A stretch of 32,588 bases of DNA from Rhodospirillaceae bacterium (GCA_011522725.1 WTIL01000057.1:1-32588); one strand, 5' to 3'; counted from the stretch's first letter, positions 1-9,165 are shown. Notes: generated from the letters alone by a model not told the origin. Translations and numbers: made by a program.

Positions 1-15
1 AATAGGGACAGGATC

Positions 16-1308
16 ATGACCGACAACAGCCCGATGACAGAACTCGCCGAACGTGCCCGCGCCGTTATGCCGGCAGGCGGCTTTGGCAATTTCGAACCGG
101 GATTCTTCGTCAAGTCGGGCGCCGGGTCGCGCGTCATCGACGAGAACGGCAAGGAATATGTCGACTACATGATCAGCTCCGGACCGATGATCCTCGGCCA
201 CGGGCATGAGGAAGTGAACGCCGCCGTGCGCGAGCAGCTGGATATCGGCATGACCTTCTTCGCCAACAACGCCGCCGGCCTCGAGCTCGCCGAGGCGATC
301 TGCGATGCGGTGCCCTGCGCCGAGCAGCTGCGTTATGTCAGCACCGGCGGCGAGGCGGACATGTACGCCATGCGGCTTGCCCGCGCGCATACGGGCCGGT
401 CGAAGATCATGAAATTCGAGGGCGGCTATCACGGCATGTCGGCCGAGGCGCTGATGAGCCTCGCCCCTTCGCGGCTGCAGAATTTTCCGCGCGCGGTGCC
501 GGACTCGGCCGGCATTCCCGAAAGCGTCGGGGACGGCATGCTGGTCGCGCCCTTCAATGATTCGGATTTTGCAGAATCCCTGATCGACGAGCATGGCGAC
601 GACATCGCCGGCATCATCGTCGAGCCGCTGCAGCGGTTGATCCCGCCGGCGCCGGGCTTCCTTGAGACGCTTCGCGCCAAGGCGGACGAGCATGGCATCG
701 TGCTGATCTTCGACGAGGTGGTGACCGGGTTCCGGCTGGCCTATGGCGGCGCGCAGGAAGCCTATGGCGTGACCCCCGACCTGTGCACGCTCGGCAAGAT
801 CATCGGCGGCGGCATGCCGCTGGCGGCGATTGCCGGCCGCGAGGAGATCATGCGCCATTTCGACAAATCCGCTGTTGGCGAGGAAGGCTTCACCTTCCAG
901 ACCGGCACGCTGAGCGGCAACCCGCTTGCCTCGATCGCCGGGCTGAAGACACTGGAAATCCTGCGCCGCCCCGGCGCCTACGAGACCCTGTACGCGCATG
1001 GCAAGCGGCTGATGGCGGCCATGTCGGACCCGCTCACCGCGCATGGCATCCCGCACCAGATTGTCGGATCGCCTGTCCTGTTCGACGTTGTCTTCACCGG
1101 CGATCCGGTGCGTGACTATCGCGACATGATGAAGGGCGATGCCGACAGCGCCGCCATCTTCAACGCGGCTGTGCGTGAAAAGGGCATTCTCAAGCCGGGG
1201 GCGAAACTCTACCCGCATCTGGCGCTCACCGAGGAAGACCTGCAGCAGACCGAGGCCGCCTTCGCCTATGCCGCCGCGCAGGTTGCCGCGAAGGGTAACG
1301 CCGCGTAA
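16..1308 (+). CDS. Class-III PLP aminotransferase, glutamate-1-semialdehyde aminomutase-like
   Basis: This is a 430-residue fold-type I PLP enzyme that moves or isomerises amino groups. The PLP-binding Asp is in [10 protein letters not shown] (Asp233), and the Schiff-base Lys is Lys261 in [12 protein letters not shown]. The phosphate-binding region is a divergent [12 protein letters not shown], and [12 protein letters not shown] closes the fold. These features place it nearest to the HemL/GSA aminomutase branch of aspartate aminotransferase-fold class III proteins. The Gly-Gly-Glu in place of the usual Ser/Asn-Gly-x-Glu suggests it may be a paralogue acting on another amino acid rather than true HemL. 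The start is supported by an AGGGACAGG-type ribosome site at the window edge. The gene is followed 10 bases later by uracil-DNA glycosylase. The substrate cannot be read from the sequence. Confidence 0.85.
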   Translation: MTDNSPMTELAERARAVMPAGGFGNFEPGFFVKSGAGSRVIDENGKEYVDYMISSGPMILGHGHEEVNAAVREQLDIGMTFFANNAAGLELAEAICDAVPCAEQLRYVSTGGEADMYAMRLARAHTGRSKIMKFEGGYHGMSAEALMSLAPSRLQNFPRAVPDSAGIPESVGDGMLVAPFNDSDFAESLIDEHGDDIAGIIVEPLQRLIPPAPGFLETLRAKADEHGIVLIFDEVVTGFRLAYGGAQEAYGVTPDLCTLGKIIGGGMPLAAIAGREEIMRHFDKSAVGEEGFTFQTGTLSGNPLASIAGLKTLEILRRPGAYETLYAHGKRLMAAMSDPLTAHGIPHQIVGSPVLFDVVFTGDPVRDYRDMMKGDADSAAIFNAAVREKGILKPGAKLYPHLALTEEDLQQTEAAFAYAAAQVAAKGNAA

Positions 1309-1318
1309 GTTCGGCGAC

Positions 1319-2017
1319 ATGTCGGACGACACCGCCCAACAGCAAGACGTCAGGATCGAGCCGAGCTGGAAAGCCCGGCTCGGCGCCCAGTTTGCCGCGC
1401 CGCATATGGCCGGGCTCGGCAATTTCCTGCGGGCCGAAAAGGCCGCCGGCAAACGCATTTACCCGCCGGGAAGCCAGATTTTCCGCGCCTTCGAGCTGAC
1501 ACCGTTCGAAGAGGTGAAAGTGGTGATCCTGGGGCAGGACCCCTATCACGGCCCCGGACAGGCGCACGGGCTGAGCTTTTCGGTGGCGCATGGCGTTGCC
1601 CCGCCGCCGTCGCTGCAGAACATCTACAAGGAACTGGCGACGGATCTCGGCGTCGCCCACCCGGGACACGGCAATCTGGAAAGCTGGGCGCGGCAGGGCG
1701 TGCTGCTGCTGAATGCCTGCCTGACGGTCGAGGACGGCCGCGCCGGATCGCATCAGGGCAAGGGGTGGGAGCCCTTTACCGACGCCGTGATCTCGGCACT
1801 GAACCGCGAGCGCGAGAATCTCGTCTTCATCCTCTGGGGGCGCAAGGCCCAGGACAAGGGCGCGGTCATCGACCGCGAGCGCCATCTGGTGCTGACAAGC
1901 GTCCATCCGTCGCCCCTGTCGGCATCAAACGGCTTTTTCGGCAGCCGCCCGTTCTCGGCGGCCAATGCCTGGCTTGAACGGCACGGCATGACGCCGATCG
2001 ACTGGCGGCCATCTTGA
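1319..2017 (+). CDS. ung: Uracil-DNA glycosylase, family 1
   Basis: This 232-residue enzyme removes uracil from DNA as the first step of base excision repair in the cytoplasm. The water-activating motif [13 protein letters not shown] holds the catalytic Asp74, and the C-terminal HPSPLSA loop holds His196. LLLNACLTV and ILWGRKAQ are also typical of family 1, and the length is normal. An in-frame ATG at 1139 would add 60 residues read out of frame inside the aminotransferase gene, so the start at 1319 is chosen because the family N-terminus begins there. It lies 10 bases after the aminotransferase stop and its own stop overlaps the next start, so co-transcription is likely. Function is near certain. 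Confidence 0.96.
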   Translation: MSDDTAQQQDVRIEPSWKARLGAQFAAPHMAGLGNFLRAEKAAGKRIYPPGSQIFRAFELTPFEEVKVVILGQDPYHGPGQAHGLSFSVAHGVAPPPSLQNIYKELATDLGVAHPGHGNLESWARQGVLLLNACLTVEDGRAGSHQGKGWEPFTDAVISALNRERENLVFILWGRKAQDKGAVIDRERHLVLTSVHPSPLSASNGFFGSRPFSAANAWLERHGMTPIDWRPS

Positions 2018-2916
2018 CAGCGGCGCCGTCAGCCCGCGCCACCCAGGCCGGCATCCTGCTGATGATCGGCGCGTCGCTGACCTTCGGGGCGCAGGACGGG
2101 CTGTCACGGCTGCTGGCCGAAAGCTATGGCCCGGTCACCGTCATTGCCATCAGGTTCTGGTTCTTCGCGCTGTTCGTTCTGGCCTTCGCCGCGACAAGGC
2201 CGGGCGGGATCCGCCGCGTTGCGAAAAGCAAACGGCCTGTCTTCCAGACGCTTCGCGGGCTGTTGCTGATCACGCAGATCTGCACCGCTGTCTATGGCTT
2301 CACCATGGTCGGGCTTGTCGGATATCAGGTGATCTTTGCCAGCTATCCGCTGATGGTCGCCGCCCTGTCGGTTCCCTTTCTGGGGGAACGCGTCGGCTGG
2401 CGGCGCTGGCTGGCAATCAGCGCCGGGTTCGGCGGGGTGGCGCTGGCGCTGGACCCGCGCGGCAGCCCGTTCGGCCCGCAGATGATCATCCCGCTGGTCG
2501 GGGCCGTCCAGTTCGCCGCCTATGGCATCATGACCCGCATCGCGGCCCGCCATGACAGCGCCGAGACCAGCTTTTTCTGGACGGGCATTGTCGGCGCTGC
2601 CGGCATGAGCCTTGTCGTGCCGCTGGCATGGAGCCCTCTGCAGGGCAATGACTGGATATGGATGGCGACCCTGTGCCTGACCAGCACCGGCGGGCATTTC
2701 CTGCTGATCAAGGCGTTCGACATGGCCGAGGCCAGCGTGCTGCAGCCCTTTGCCTATATCGGCGTTGTCACATCGGCAGTGGTCGGTTTCCTGTTCTTCG
2801 CCGACCCGGTGACGGCTGCGATGCTGACCGGCGGCGGGATCGTCATCGCCGCCGGGCTGTTCACTTTCTGGCGCGAGCGTGTGCAGGCCCGCGCCGCCGA
2901 GGCTGATACCGGCTGA
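2014..2916 (+). CDS. DMT-superfamily EamA transporter
   Basis: This 300-residue inner-membrane protein has about ten hydrophobic helices in two EamA repeats, the usual architecture of drug/metabolite transporters. The first repeat starts near [12 protein letters not shown], and the second starts after the loop near residue 155 ([15 protein letters not shown]). [25 protein letters not shown] is the conserved end of repeat two, here described rather than diagnostic of substrate. The proposed start is a TTG that overlaps the ung stop (TTGA). An ATG at 2062 is an alternative that would remove 16 residues just before helix 1. The substrate is unknown; relatives export amino acids, purines or other metabolites. 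Confidence 0.85.
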   Translation: MTAAPSARATQAGILLMIGASLTFGAQDGLSRLLAESYGPVTVIAIRFWFFALFVLAFAATRPGGIRRVAKSKRPVFQTLRGLLLITQICTAVYGFTMVGLVGYQVIFASYPLMVAALSVPFLGERVGWRRWLAISAGFGGVALALDPRGSPFGPQMIIPLVGAVQFAAYGIMTRIAARHDSAETSFFWTGIVGAAGMSLVVPLAWSPLQGNDWIWMATLCLTSTGGHFLLIKAFDMAEASVLQPFAYIGVVTSAVVGFLFFADPVTAAMLTGGGIVIAAGLFTFWRERVQARAAEADTG

Positions 2917-3396
2917 TCAGCTGCCCTGGCCGGCAGGACGCGGCATCGACACCGCCACCGTCATCCAGCAATTGTCGAACTCGCCGCCTTTCACCAGCTC
3001 GACGGCCCAGTTGAAATACAGCACGTTGCCGCGGCTGGTTTCCATGAAGACATCGAAATTGACCCGGTCTCCATCGCCCGGCACCGGAACGATGCGGTGG
3101 CTGGCATGATTCAGCATCTGGCCATAGGCCGGACCCTTGAGCATGCCGGCAAAGCGCGGCAGCGGGCCGGTCATCGCGCGGTTGCGCGGATGCGCGAAAT
3201 TCCAGGTCTGGGCGATGCCGAAATCGGGCTCCGGATTGTCGTTGAACTGAAGCGCCTTCATCTGGATGGCGACCACCTCTTCGGGCGCGATCGACGGGTC
3301 GGGAACCACGAGGTCCGCAGCACGGGCGCTGAACGAAACAAGGACGAGGCCGGCAATCGCGGCAATGATCGGCAGCAGGAACTTCATCTTCGGCAT
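2917..3396 (-). CDS. Secreted DUF4864-family protein
   Basis: This is a 159-residue protein with an N-terminal signal peptide. A hydrophobic core at residues 6-22 is followed by a likely signal-peptidase site after Ala-Arg-Ala26. The mature part carries the DUF4864 pattern: a VAIQMKALQFND segment, then a run ending in ARP-like HPRNRAMTGPLPRFAGML, then a beta-rich C-terminus. The fold resembles NTF2-like small secreted domains, and the function is unknown. The start at 3396 is preferred over one 19 codons upstream because AGGAG lies at the right distance and the signal peptide begins there. The gene is divergent from the short-chain dehydrogenase and convergent with the EamA gene, abutting its stop. 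Confidence 0.8.
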   Translation of the reverse strand: MPKMKFLLPIIAAIAGLVLVSFSARAADLVVPDPSIAPEEVVAIQMKALQFNDNPEPDFGIAQTWNFAHPRNRAMTGPLPRFAGMLKGPAYGQMLNHASHRIVPVPGDGDRVNFDVFMETSRGNVLYFNWAVELVKGGEFDNCWMTVAVSMPRPAGQGS

Positions 3397-3535
3397 AACG
3401 GTCTCCTTTGCGCTGTGCCTTGTGTAAATGGGTCGCCGCGCCCACATCTGCAATCATGCGGCGGTACGAGGCGCTTGTGACATGGCGTCACGCCACCTCG
3501 GCACCGCACCCTGCTGACAGGCCGGAGGCGAGACA

Positions 3536-4270
3536 ATGAACATCCTGATCCAGGGTGGCGGACGCGGCATGGGGCTGGCGCTGGCACGCCGGGCGCTGGC
3601 GGCGGGTGCCGAACGGCTGGTCGTCACCGCGCGCGATCCGGGCAATTCCGCTGCCCATGCCGAGCTTGGCGGCAATGCCCGTGTGACCTTCCTTCCCCTC
3701 GACATCACCGATGATGCCGGCATCCGGAACGCGGCCGGCGAGATCAAGGCGCTTGTGCCACGGCTCGACCGCGTGATCTGCACATCCGGCATCCTGCGCG
3801 AGGGCGACATCAGCCCGGAAAAGCGGATCGCTGATATTGATGCCGAGGCGCTGGTCACGCTGTACCGGGTGAACGCGCTCGGCCCGGTCCTGCTGGCGCG
3901 CGAATTATGGCCGCTGCTGAAGGGTGATCACGCGCTGCAGTTCAGCGCCATCTCGGCGCGGGTGGGCTCGGTCTCCGACAACAGGCTCGGCGGCTGGTAC
4001 GGCTACCGCGCCAGCAAGGCGGCGCTGAACCAGCTGATGCGCACCCTGTCGATCGAGCTTGCGCGCGCCAACCCGAATGCCTGCGTGGCGACGCTGCATC
4101 CGGGCACTGTCGATACCGACCTGTCAAAGCCGTTTCAGGGGAATGTGCCGGCCGACAAGCTGTTCACGGCCGATGACGCGGCAGCGCGCCTGTGGCGGGT
4201 GCTGGACGGGCTGACCCCGGCCGATACCGGCACATTGTTCGCCTATGACGGCAGCGTCATTCCCTACTGA
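3536..4270 (+). CDS. Short-chain dehydrogenase/reductase
   Basis: This 244-residue NAD(P)-dependent oxidoreductase has the Rossmann glycine motif GGGRGMGLA at residues 7-15. It also has NALGP (Asn113), a catalytic Ser near 140, and the YxxxK pair Tyr157/Lys161 in YGYRASK. The classical catalytic tetrad is therefore complete. HPGTVDTDLSKPF after the active site is typical of the CsgA/C-factor-like branch. A GGAGG ribosome site lies 7 bases before the ATG. Its 3' end overlaps the 3' end of the convergent yciB-like gene by seven bases. Related genes are sometimes found with photolyase clusters like the one next door, but this one is on the opposite strand. The substrate is unknown. Confidence 0.88.
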   Translation: MNILIQGGGRGMGLALARRALAAGAERLVVTARDPGNSAAHAELGGNARVTFLPLDITDDAGIRNAAGEIKALVPRLDRVICTSGILREGDISPEKRIADIDAEALVTLYRVNALGPVLLARELWPLLKGDHALQFSAISARVGSVSDNRLGGWYGYRASKAALNQLMRTLSIELARANPNACVATLHPGTVDTDLSKPFQGNVPADKLFTADDAAARLWRVLDGLTPADTGTLFAYDGSVIPY

Positions 4271-4827
4271 CTGTCATCGGCCGGCGCCGCGGATGAGGGC
4301 AGCCTGCCACGAAGGGTCAGCGGCAGCTGCGCCATCATGAAGGCAAAGCTGGCCGGGGCCGCGATGAACGTCTTGTAGAACACCCAGTCGGCCTCGCTGA
4401 AGCCGCGCCAGACAATTTCATTCGCCACCGCCAGGATCAGGAAGAAGCAGCCCCAGCGGAAGCTCAGCCGCCGCCAGGTATCGTCGGTCAGGAAGAACTG
4501 GCGCTCGAAAAACACCCGCATCATCGCCCGCCCGGCAAGCCAGCCGCCAAGCAGCACGGCGGCGAACAGTCCGTTGAAGATGGTCGGCTGGATCTTGATG
4601 AAAAAGCCGTCGCCGCCCCACCAGGCGACCGCGGTAAAGGCCGCCGACATCGCCAGCGAGAACAGCGGGAAGGCCGCCATCCGCCGCTCGCGGATCCAGG
4701 CGATCGCCAGAACGAGGGCCCCGCAGCCGACGGACAGCGCGGCCGCCGCGATCAGCCCGAAATACTGATACCCCGCGAAAAAGGCGAGAAGCGGCAGGAT
4801 CTCGAAGAAGAAGGCACCGAGTTTCAT
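4264..4827 (-). CDS. YciB/IspZ-family inner membrane septation protein
   Basis: This 187-residue protein has five or six predicted membrane helices. It opens with the family signature LGAFFFEILPLLAFFAGYQYFG, and later has QPTIFNGLFAAVLLGG, LTDDTWRRLSFRWG and NEIVWRGFSEADWVFYK. The last two match the conserved core of YciB (intracellular septation protein A). In E. coli this family affects cell-envelope integrity and elongation. The start codon overlaps the stop of the chalcone-isomerase-like gene as ATGA, so it is the last gene of the photolyase operon. The family is usually found alone or beside envelope genes; here its placement suggests membrane maintenance under the same stress control. 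Confidence 0.85.
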   Translation of the reverse strand: MKLGAFFFEILPLLAFFAGYQYFGLIAAAALSVGCGALVLAIAWIRERRMAAFPLFSLAMSAAFTAVAWWGGDGFFIKIQPTIFNGLFAAVLLGGWLAGRAMMRVFFERQFFLTDDTWRRLSFRWGCFFLILAVANEIVWRGFSEADWVFYKTFIAAPASFAFMMAQLPLTLRGRLPSSAAPADDSQ

Positions 4828-5360
4828 TTCACCCGGCCCATCAGCTTGTCCTGAAATTCCTTGTCACGCACCTTCGGTCCCAGCCAGACATCCATCAGCG
4901 CGGTGATGAATCTGCTGTCGGTGATTTCGCTGATCAGCTTGCCATTGGCCGTCAGCAGCAGCCTGCCGTCGCCGGTATGGATGAAATCGGCATAGCTTCC
5001 CTTGTCCATGCTGATGAAGGCATCCTCCATCAGGGGCACCCACCCTTCGATCACCTTGCTGCTTGCCGCCTTTTGCCGTTTCATCTCCTTCACCGTCGAG
5101 GAAATGATCCGGTCCTTTTTCGCATCGAGAAGATAGTTCAGGCGCAGCGCATAGGGACCCTTGCGGTCAAACCTGCCGTCCGGCGCGAACAGCTCGGCAT
5201 CATAGATCTTGAAAAGAAAGACCTTGAACCGGGCCTCGCCGACCTTCTTCGCCGTCGGCATGATCTCGGGCAGCGTATCCGCCAGCAGCCTGCCCGGCAG
5301 GGCCAGCGCGGCCGGCAGCGCAAACAGGGCGGCGATCAGCGACCGGCGCGGTACCAGCAT
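4824..5360 (-). CDS. Exported chalcone isomerase-fold protein
   Basis: This 178-residue protein has a signal peptide (RR at residues 5-6, hydrophobic core to about 22, possible cleavage near residue 28). The double arginine is Tat-like, but the motif is incomplete. The mature part follows the bacterial chalcone-isomerase-like pattern: GEARFKVFLFKIYDAELF, then YALRLNYLLDAKKDRI, then a fatty-acid/ligand-pocket-like helical region and a final ITALMDVWLGPK. Bacterial members are not shown to act as flavonoid enzymes and may bind lipids. An AGGAGGT ribosome site is 6 bases from the ATG. It sits 20 bases after the DUF3833 gene and overlaps yciB. Its recurrence with DUF3833 and photolyase genes in Proteobacteria suggests membrane-lipid stress work, which is inference. 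Confidence 0.8.
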   Translation of the reverse strand: MLVPRRSLIAALFALPAALALPGRLLADTLPEIMPTAKKVGEARFKVFLFKIYDAELFAPDGRFDRKGPYALRLNYLLDAKKDRIISSTVKEMKRQKAASSKVIEGWVPLMEDAFISMDKGSYADFIHTGDGRLLLTANGKLISEITDSRFITALMDVWLGPKVRDKEFQDKLMGRVK

Positions 5361-5380
5361 GTGCCACCTCCTGTTGCGGC

Positions 5381-6025
5381 CTATTGCGGCCAGTTTTCCA
5401 GATCGAGCGGACCGACCGCCGCCGCCGTCCTGCCGCGCAGGAAGACGATGGTCACCGATCCGATCTCGATGCCGAACTTGCTGATGAAGGCGCGGTTGAT
5501 GGCGACATCCTCGTCCTGGCGGTAGATCCAGTCATCAAAATGCACCTTCACCTCGCTTCCCGACATTTCAAGCACCACGTCATATTCCCAGTTCAGCGCG
5601 TTGCCGGCAACACGGCCGCTTGCCGTGCCCGAGACATCGGCGGCACTGCCCTCGTAGCTGACGATGCCGCCCTCGTCGGTGCCGGTCTTGCGGATCACCC
5701 ATGTGCGGTCGGCTCGCTCGCCGTCATCATAGAGAAAATCCTCGACCAGCGTCAGGGTATCGCCCTCGACCGTGCCGGTCATGTTCACCCGGAACTGGCG
5801 GCGCAGATTGCCGAACCTGTCCTCGAAAATGCCGTAGGCGACGCTGTCGCCGGCAAAGAAATCGGCAAGGTCCAGCGCCGGCTGCCTGTCGGCGAGAACC
5901 GACACATCGCGCCGCGCGCAGGCGGAAAGCCCGGCCAGCAGGCCAAGCGTCACCATCGCCGTCACCAGATATCCGGCGATCCGCCGGACCCACCCCGGGG
6001 ATTTCGCCCTGGATTGATAGCTCAT
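5381..6025 (-). CDS. DUF3833 lipoprotein
   Basis: This 214-residue predicted lipoprotein has a lipobox Leu-Ser-Ala-Cys36 after a hydrophobic segment at residues 18-33, so it should be anchored in the envelope. The mature domain is beta-rich with the DUF3833 hallmarks: DLADFFAGDSVAYGIFEDRFG, TLVEDFLYDDGE and the C-terminal HFDDWIYRQDEDVAINRA. Its biochemical function is unknown. It overlaps the Fe-S cryptochrome stop as ATGA, so translation is probably coupled. Genes of this family are often found with photolyase, cyclopropane-fatty-acid synthase and chalcone-isomerase-like genes in singlet-oxygen or light-stress regulons. No cfa or sigma factor gene is present here. Confidence 0.85.
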   Translation of the reverse strand: MSYQSRAKSPGWVRRIAGYLVTAMVTLGLLAGLSACARRDVSVLADRQPALDLADFFAGDSVAYGIFEDRFGNLRRQFRVNMTGTVEGDTLTLVEDFLYDDGERADRTWVIRKTGTDEGGIVSYEGSAADVSGTASGRVAGNALNWEYDVVLEMSGSEVKVHFDDWIYRQDEDVAINRAFISKFGIEIGSVTIVFLRGRTAAAVGPLDLENWPQ

Positions 6026-7572
6026 GTCAGACTCCCTTCGGTCTCGGGCACCACCCGGTCAAGGAACCGCGCCGAGTCGGCCCGGATCATCTCGACCTTT
6101 TCAGGTGCCATGCGGTCAAGCGACCGGTACATCATTCCCATCCGCGCATTGCCGCCGAGCTTGTCGCGGTTGCGGATCAGGAAATCCCAGTAGAGATAGT
6201 TGAAGGGGCAGGCCCCCTCGCCATTCTTCTTCGCCACCTTGTAGGTGCAGCCGCTGCAATAGTTCGACATGCGGTTGATATAGGCGCCGCCGGCGGCATA
6301 GGGCTTGCTGGCGAGATAGCCGCCATCGGCGAACAGCACCATGCCCGACACATTCGGCAGCTCCACCCACTCATAGGCATCGGCATAGACCACCAGATAC
6401 CATTCATTCACCTCGGCCGGATCGATTCCCGCCAGCAGCGCGAAATTGCCCAGCACCATCAGCCGCTGGATATGGTGGGCATAGGCAAACCGGCGTGTCT
6501 GGTCGATCGACTGTTGCATGCAGTTCATGCCGGTATCGCCGCTCCAGAAGAAATCCGGCAGCGGGCGATGCGCCTCAAGATAGTTCATGGCGGCATAGTC
6601 CGGCATCTTCAGCCAGTAGATACCACGCACAAATTCGCGCCAGCCCAGAATCTGGCGAATGAAACCCTCGACCGCGTTCAGCGGCGCATGGCCGGTGTGC
6701 CAGGCGGCCTCGGCGGCGCGCACCGCCTCGCCGGGAAGCAGCAGCCCGGAATTCAGATAAAAGCCGATATGGCTGTGATACATCCACGGCTCGTCCGCGA
6801 TCATCGCGTCCTGATAGGTGCCGAACAGCGGCAGCCTCTCGGCGATGAATGCGTCGAGGACGGCAAGCGCCTGCTCCCTTGTGACGGCAAAGCCGAAATC
6901 ATCGAGATCGCCGAAATGCTCGGCGCAGCGTTCGCCGACGAGGGCCAGCACCTCAATGGTGGTCTCGTCCGGCGGGAAGGCCGTCGGCTTCGGCACGGTC
7001 AGCGTCAGGTCGGGAGATTCGCGATTGTCGGCGTCATAGTTCCACCTGCCGCCGACCGGCTCGCCGCCTTCCATCAGCACGTCATGATGACGGCGCATCT
7101 CGCGATAGAAGAACTCCATGCGAAGCTGCTTGCGGCCCTCGGCCCAGCTTTCGAACATGCCGGGCGGGCACATGAACCTGTCGTCGTTCCTGATCTCGAC
7201 ATCGATTCCCAGCTCGTCTTCCCAGCCGCGCATCGCCGCAAGGACACGGTGCTCGCCGGGCTCGGTCAGCACAAGCCGTTCTGCGCCGTGCCGTGTCACC
7301 GCGCGCGCCACCTCACCGGAAAAGCTGCCACTGTTGACCTCGTCATCAAGCCGGACATAGTCGACGGTGATGCCTTCCCCGCGAAGTTCGTCGGCAAAGT
7401 GGCGCATCGCCGAGAACAGGAAGGCGACCTTGCGCTTGTGATGGCGGACATAGGTGACTTCCTCGATCACCTCGGCCATCAGCACGACATCCCGTTCCTT
7501 GTCGAGACCGGCCAGCCCGGACAGCGAGCGTGACAGCTGGTCGCCAAGAACGAGCCGGATCGTGCCTGCCAT
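6022..7572 (-). CDS. phrB: Fe-S bacterial cryptochrome/(6-4) photolyase (FeS-BCP family)
   Basis: This 516-residue flavoprotein belongs to the branch of Agrobacterium PhrB and Rhodobacter CryB, which repairs (6-4) photoproducts or acts in light signalling. It has the family's N-terminal lumazine/antenna domain (LVLGDQLS start) and C-terminal FAD domain. All four cysteines that bind the [4Fe-4S] cluster are present: Cys351, Cys439, Cys442 and Cys455, spaced almost exactly as in PhrB. Other matches are HIQRLMVLGNFALLAGIDP and YLASKPYAAGGAYINRMS. Its start overlaps the stop of the class I photolyase by one base (TGATG), and its stop overlaps DUF3833. Repair versus signalling cannot be decided from the sequence. 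Confidence 0.94.
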   Translation of the reverse strand: MAGTIRLVLGDQLSRSLSGLAGLDKERDVVLMAEVIEEVTYVRHHKRKVAFLFSAMRHFADELRGEGITVDYVRLDDEVNSGSFSGEVARAVTRHGAERLVLTEPGEHRVLAAMRGWEDELGIDVEIRNDDRFMCPPGMFESWAEGRKQLRMEFFYREMRRHHDVLMEGGEPVGGRWNYDADNRESPDLTLTVPKPTAFPPDETTIEVLALVGERCAEHFGDLDDFGFAVTREQALAVLDAFIAERLPLFGTYQDAMIADEPWMYHSHIGFYLNSGLLLPGEAVRAAEAAWHTGHAPLNAVEGFIRQILGWREFVRGIYWLKMPDYAAMNYLEAHRPLPDFFWSGDTGMNCMQQSIDQTRRFAYAHHIQRLMVLGNFALLAGIDPAEVNEWYLVVYADAYEWVELPNVSGMVLFADGGYLASKPYAAGGAYINRMSNYCSGCTYKVAKKNGEGACPFNYLYWDFLIRNRDKLGGNARMGMMYRSLDRMAPEKVEMIRADSARFLDRVVPETEGSLT

Positions 7573-8996
7573 CAGACAGCCCCCTCGCGCAGCCTGGCAA
7601 AGGCGGCAAGCGCGTCCTCACGGGACTGTTTCAGATCGACGACCGGCCGCGGATAGGTCTCGCCGAGCCGCACGCCGGCACCGTCCAGAACCGCCTTCGG
7701 CGCGGTCCAGGGGGCGAAGAGATATTTGTCGGGCAGATCGGCAAGTTCGGGGCAGAAGCGGCGTGTATAGGCGCCGTCCTTGTCGAACTTCTCGCCTTGC
7801 GTGACCGGGTTGAAGACGCGGAAATAGGGGGCGGCATCGGCGCCGCATCCGGCGATCCACTGCCATGAGGCGCTGTTGTTTGCGTGATCGGCATCGACAA
7901 GGCAGTCCCAGAACCATGCCTCGCCATGGTGCCAGTGAAGCCGCAAATTCTTCACCAGGAAGGACCCGGTCACCATGCGCATGCGGTTGTGCATATAGCC
8001 TGTCTGCCAGAGCTCGCGCATCGCCGCATCGACAAAGGGAACGCCTGTCATGCCGCGCTGCCATGCCCGCAGCAGGCCGTCATCCTCGCGCCAGTCGAAC
8101 CCGTCGAACTTGGTCTGCAGATTGCGCCGCTTCAGTTCGGGATTGAAATAGAGAAGCGAGTGCGAGAATTCGCGCCAACCGAGTTCCGAGCAGAAATTGT
8201 CGACATCGTCCGCCGGCAGGTCGCCGCGGTCGCGCGCCGCGTGCCAGACCCGATTCACCGAGATCTCGCCCCAGTGAAGATGCGGCGACAGGCGCGAGAC
8301 ATGGGGCTTTGCCGGAAGGTTGCGGCCCTCCTTGTAGCCGGCGATGCCGCCATCCAGAAAGGCCTGAAGACGCGCCTCGGCACCGGCCTCGCCGATCTGC
8401 CAGTGCGGGGCCAGCATCTCGCCCCAGTCCTCGGCAGGCAGCAGGTCAAGATCATCGACTGATGTCGCCGAGGGCGGGGTCGCCAGACCGATCTGCGGTG
8501 CCGGCAACGGCGCGCGCGGCGGCGCGGCGGCAAGGCAGCCTCTCCGGTAGAAGGGCGTGAAGACCTTGTAGGGCGTGCCGTCGCCCTTCTGAACTTCCCA
8601 CGGCTCCCACAACAGCGCCCCATTATGGCTGACAGCCTCGGTCCCGGCAGCCGTCAGCGCGGTTTTCAACTTGCTGTCGCGCTCGATGCGCCAGGCCTCG
8701 TAGCTGCGGTTCCAGTGGACGGCGCTGGCGCCCGTCTCGGCAACAAGGCGGGGGATCAGTTCCAGCGCGTCGCCCGCCATGATGTGCAGCACGCCGCCAA
8801 GCGAGGCCTTCAGCGCGGCCAGGGAATGATGAAGCCACCAGCGGTTGGCGGCGCCGATGCGGTCCTCGCCTGCGGCGCCGTCATCAAGGATGAAGACGGG
8901 CAGCACCTCGCCGCGCGCGGCAGCGGCGCAGAGCGCCGGATTGTCGGCAAGCCGCAGATCCTGGCGGAACCAGCAGATGGAGAGAGGTCGCGTCAT
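7572..8996 (-). CDS. phrA: Deoxyribodipyrimidine photolyase, CPD class I/III type
   Basis: This 474-residue photolyase uses blue light and FAD to split cyclobutane pyrimidine dimers. The N-terminal antenna domain starts with ICWFRQDLRLADNPAL. The FAD domain holds LGWREFSHSLLYFNP, GMTGVPFVDAAMRELWQTGYMHNRMRM and DADHANNSASWQWIAGCGAD, the latter covering the conserved flavin-contacting Asp/Asn region. Length and motifs are complete. The ribosome site is GGAAGGA 6 bases before the ATG. It is the first gene of the five-gene minus-strand operon, with a perfect 10-bp hairpin just upstream. The symbol follows common alphaproteobacterial use for the CPD enzyme and is tentative; phrB is used for it in enterics. 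Confidence 0.94.
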   Translation of the reverse strand: MTRPLSICWFRQDLRLADNPALCAAAARGEVLPVFILDDGAAGEDRIGAANRWWLHHSLAALKASLGGVLHIMAGDALELIPRLVAETGASAVHWNRSYEAWRIERDSKLKTALTAAGTEAVSHNGALLWEPWEVQKGDGTPYKVFTPFYRRGCLAAAPPRAPLPAPQIGLATPPSATSVDDLDLLPAEDWGEMLAPHWQIGEAGAEARLQAFLDGGIAGYKEGRNLPAKPHVSRLSPHLHWGEISVNRVWHAARDRGDLPADDVDNFCSELGWREFSHSLLYFNPELKRRNLQTKFDGFDWREDDGLLRAWQRGMTGVPFVDAAMRELWQTGYMHNRMRMVTGSFLVKNLRLHWHHGEAWFWDCLVDADHANNSASWQWIAGCGADAAPYFRVFNPVTQGEKFDKDGAYTRRFCPELADLPDKYLFAPWTAPKAVLDGAGVRLGETYPRPVVDLKQSREDALAAFARLREGAV

Positions 8997-9008
8997 AACA
9001 GTCCTTCC

Positions 9009-9032
9009 CGCCGCGATGCGATCATCGCGGCG
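9009..9032 (-). promoter_or_regulatory. Perfect hairpin in the photolyase leader
   Basis: CGCCGCGATG and CATCGCGGCG form perfect 10-bp arms around a 4-base loop. On the transcript the hairpin ends about one base before the GGAAGGA ribosome site of the photolyase gene. It has no T-run, so it is not a standard terminator. It could be an operator dyad at DNA level or an RNA structure limiting ribosome access. The structure is seen; the role is inferred. Confidence 0.5.
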
Positions 9033-9165
9033 TACTGGCGCAAACGGCTCCCCCTCCTTTGCGAAAATGGCCTTGTCCGGAGCTCCCGCCGGACCCCTGT
9101 TACATCGCGTTGAACGGCGCTGTTTTCAAGCCCCCGATACGCCCGGTGACGCGATCCGCGCCACC

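Noticed and set aside
1139-1318. N-terminal extension of uracil-DNA glycosylase
   Set aside because: These 60 codons are the aminotransferase gene read in another frame; family length and motifs start at 1319.
3476-3492. TGTGA-N7-TCACG, CRP-like site between DUF4864 and the short-chain dehydrogenase
   Set aside because: The spacer is 7, not the required 6, and the second half-site is imperfect, so it is not called.
5701-7533. A 610-codon open frame antisense to the Fe-S cryptochrome
   Set aside because: Low-complexity His/Arg/Ala composition and complete overlap with a well-supported gene.
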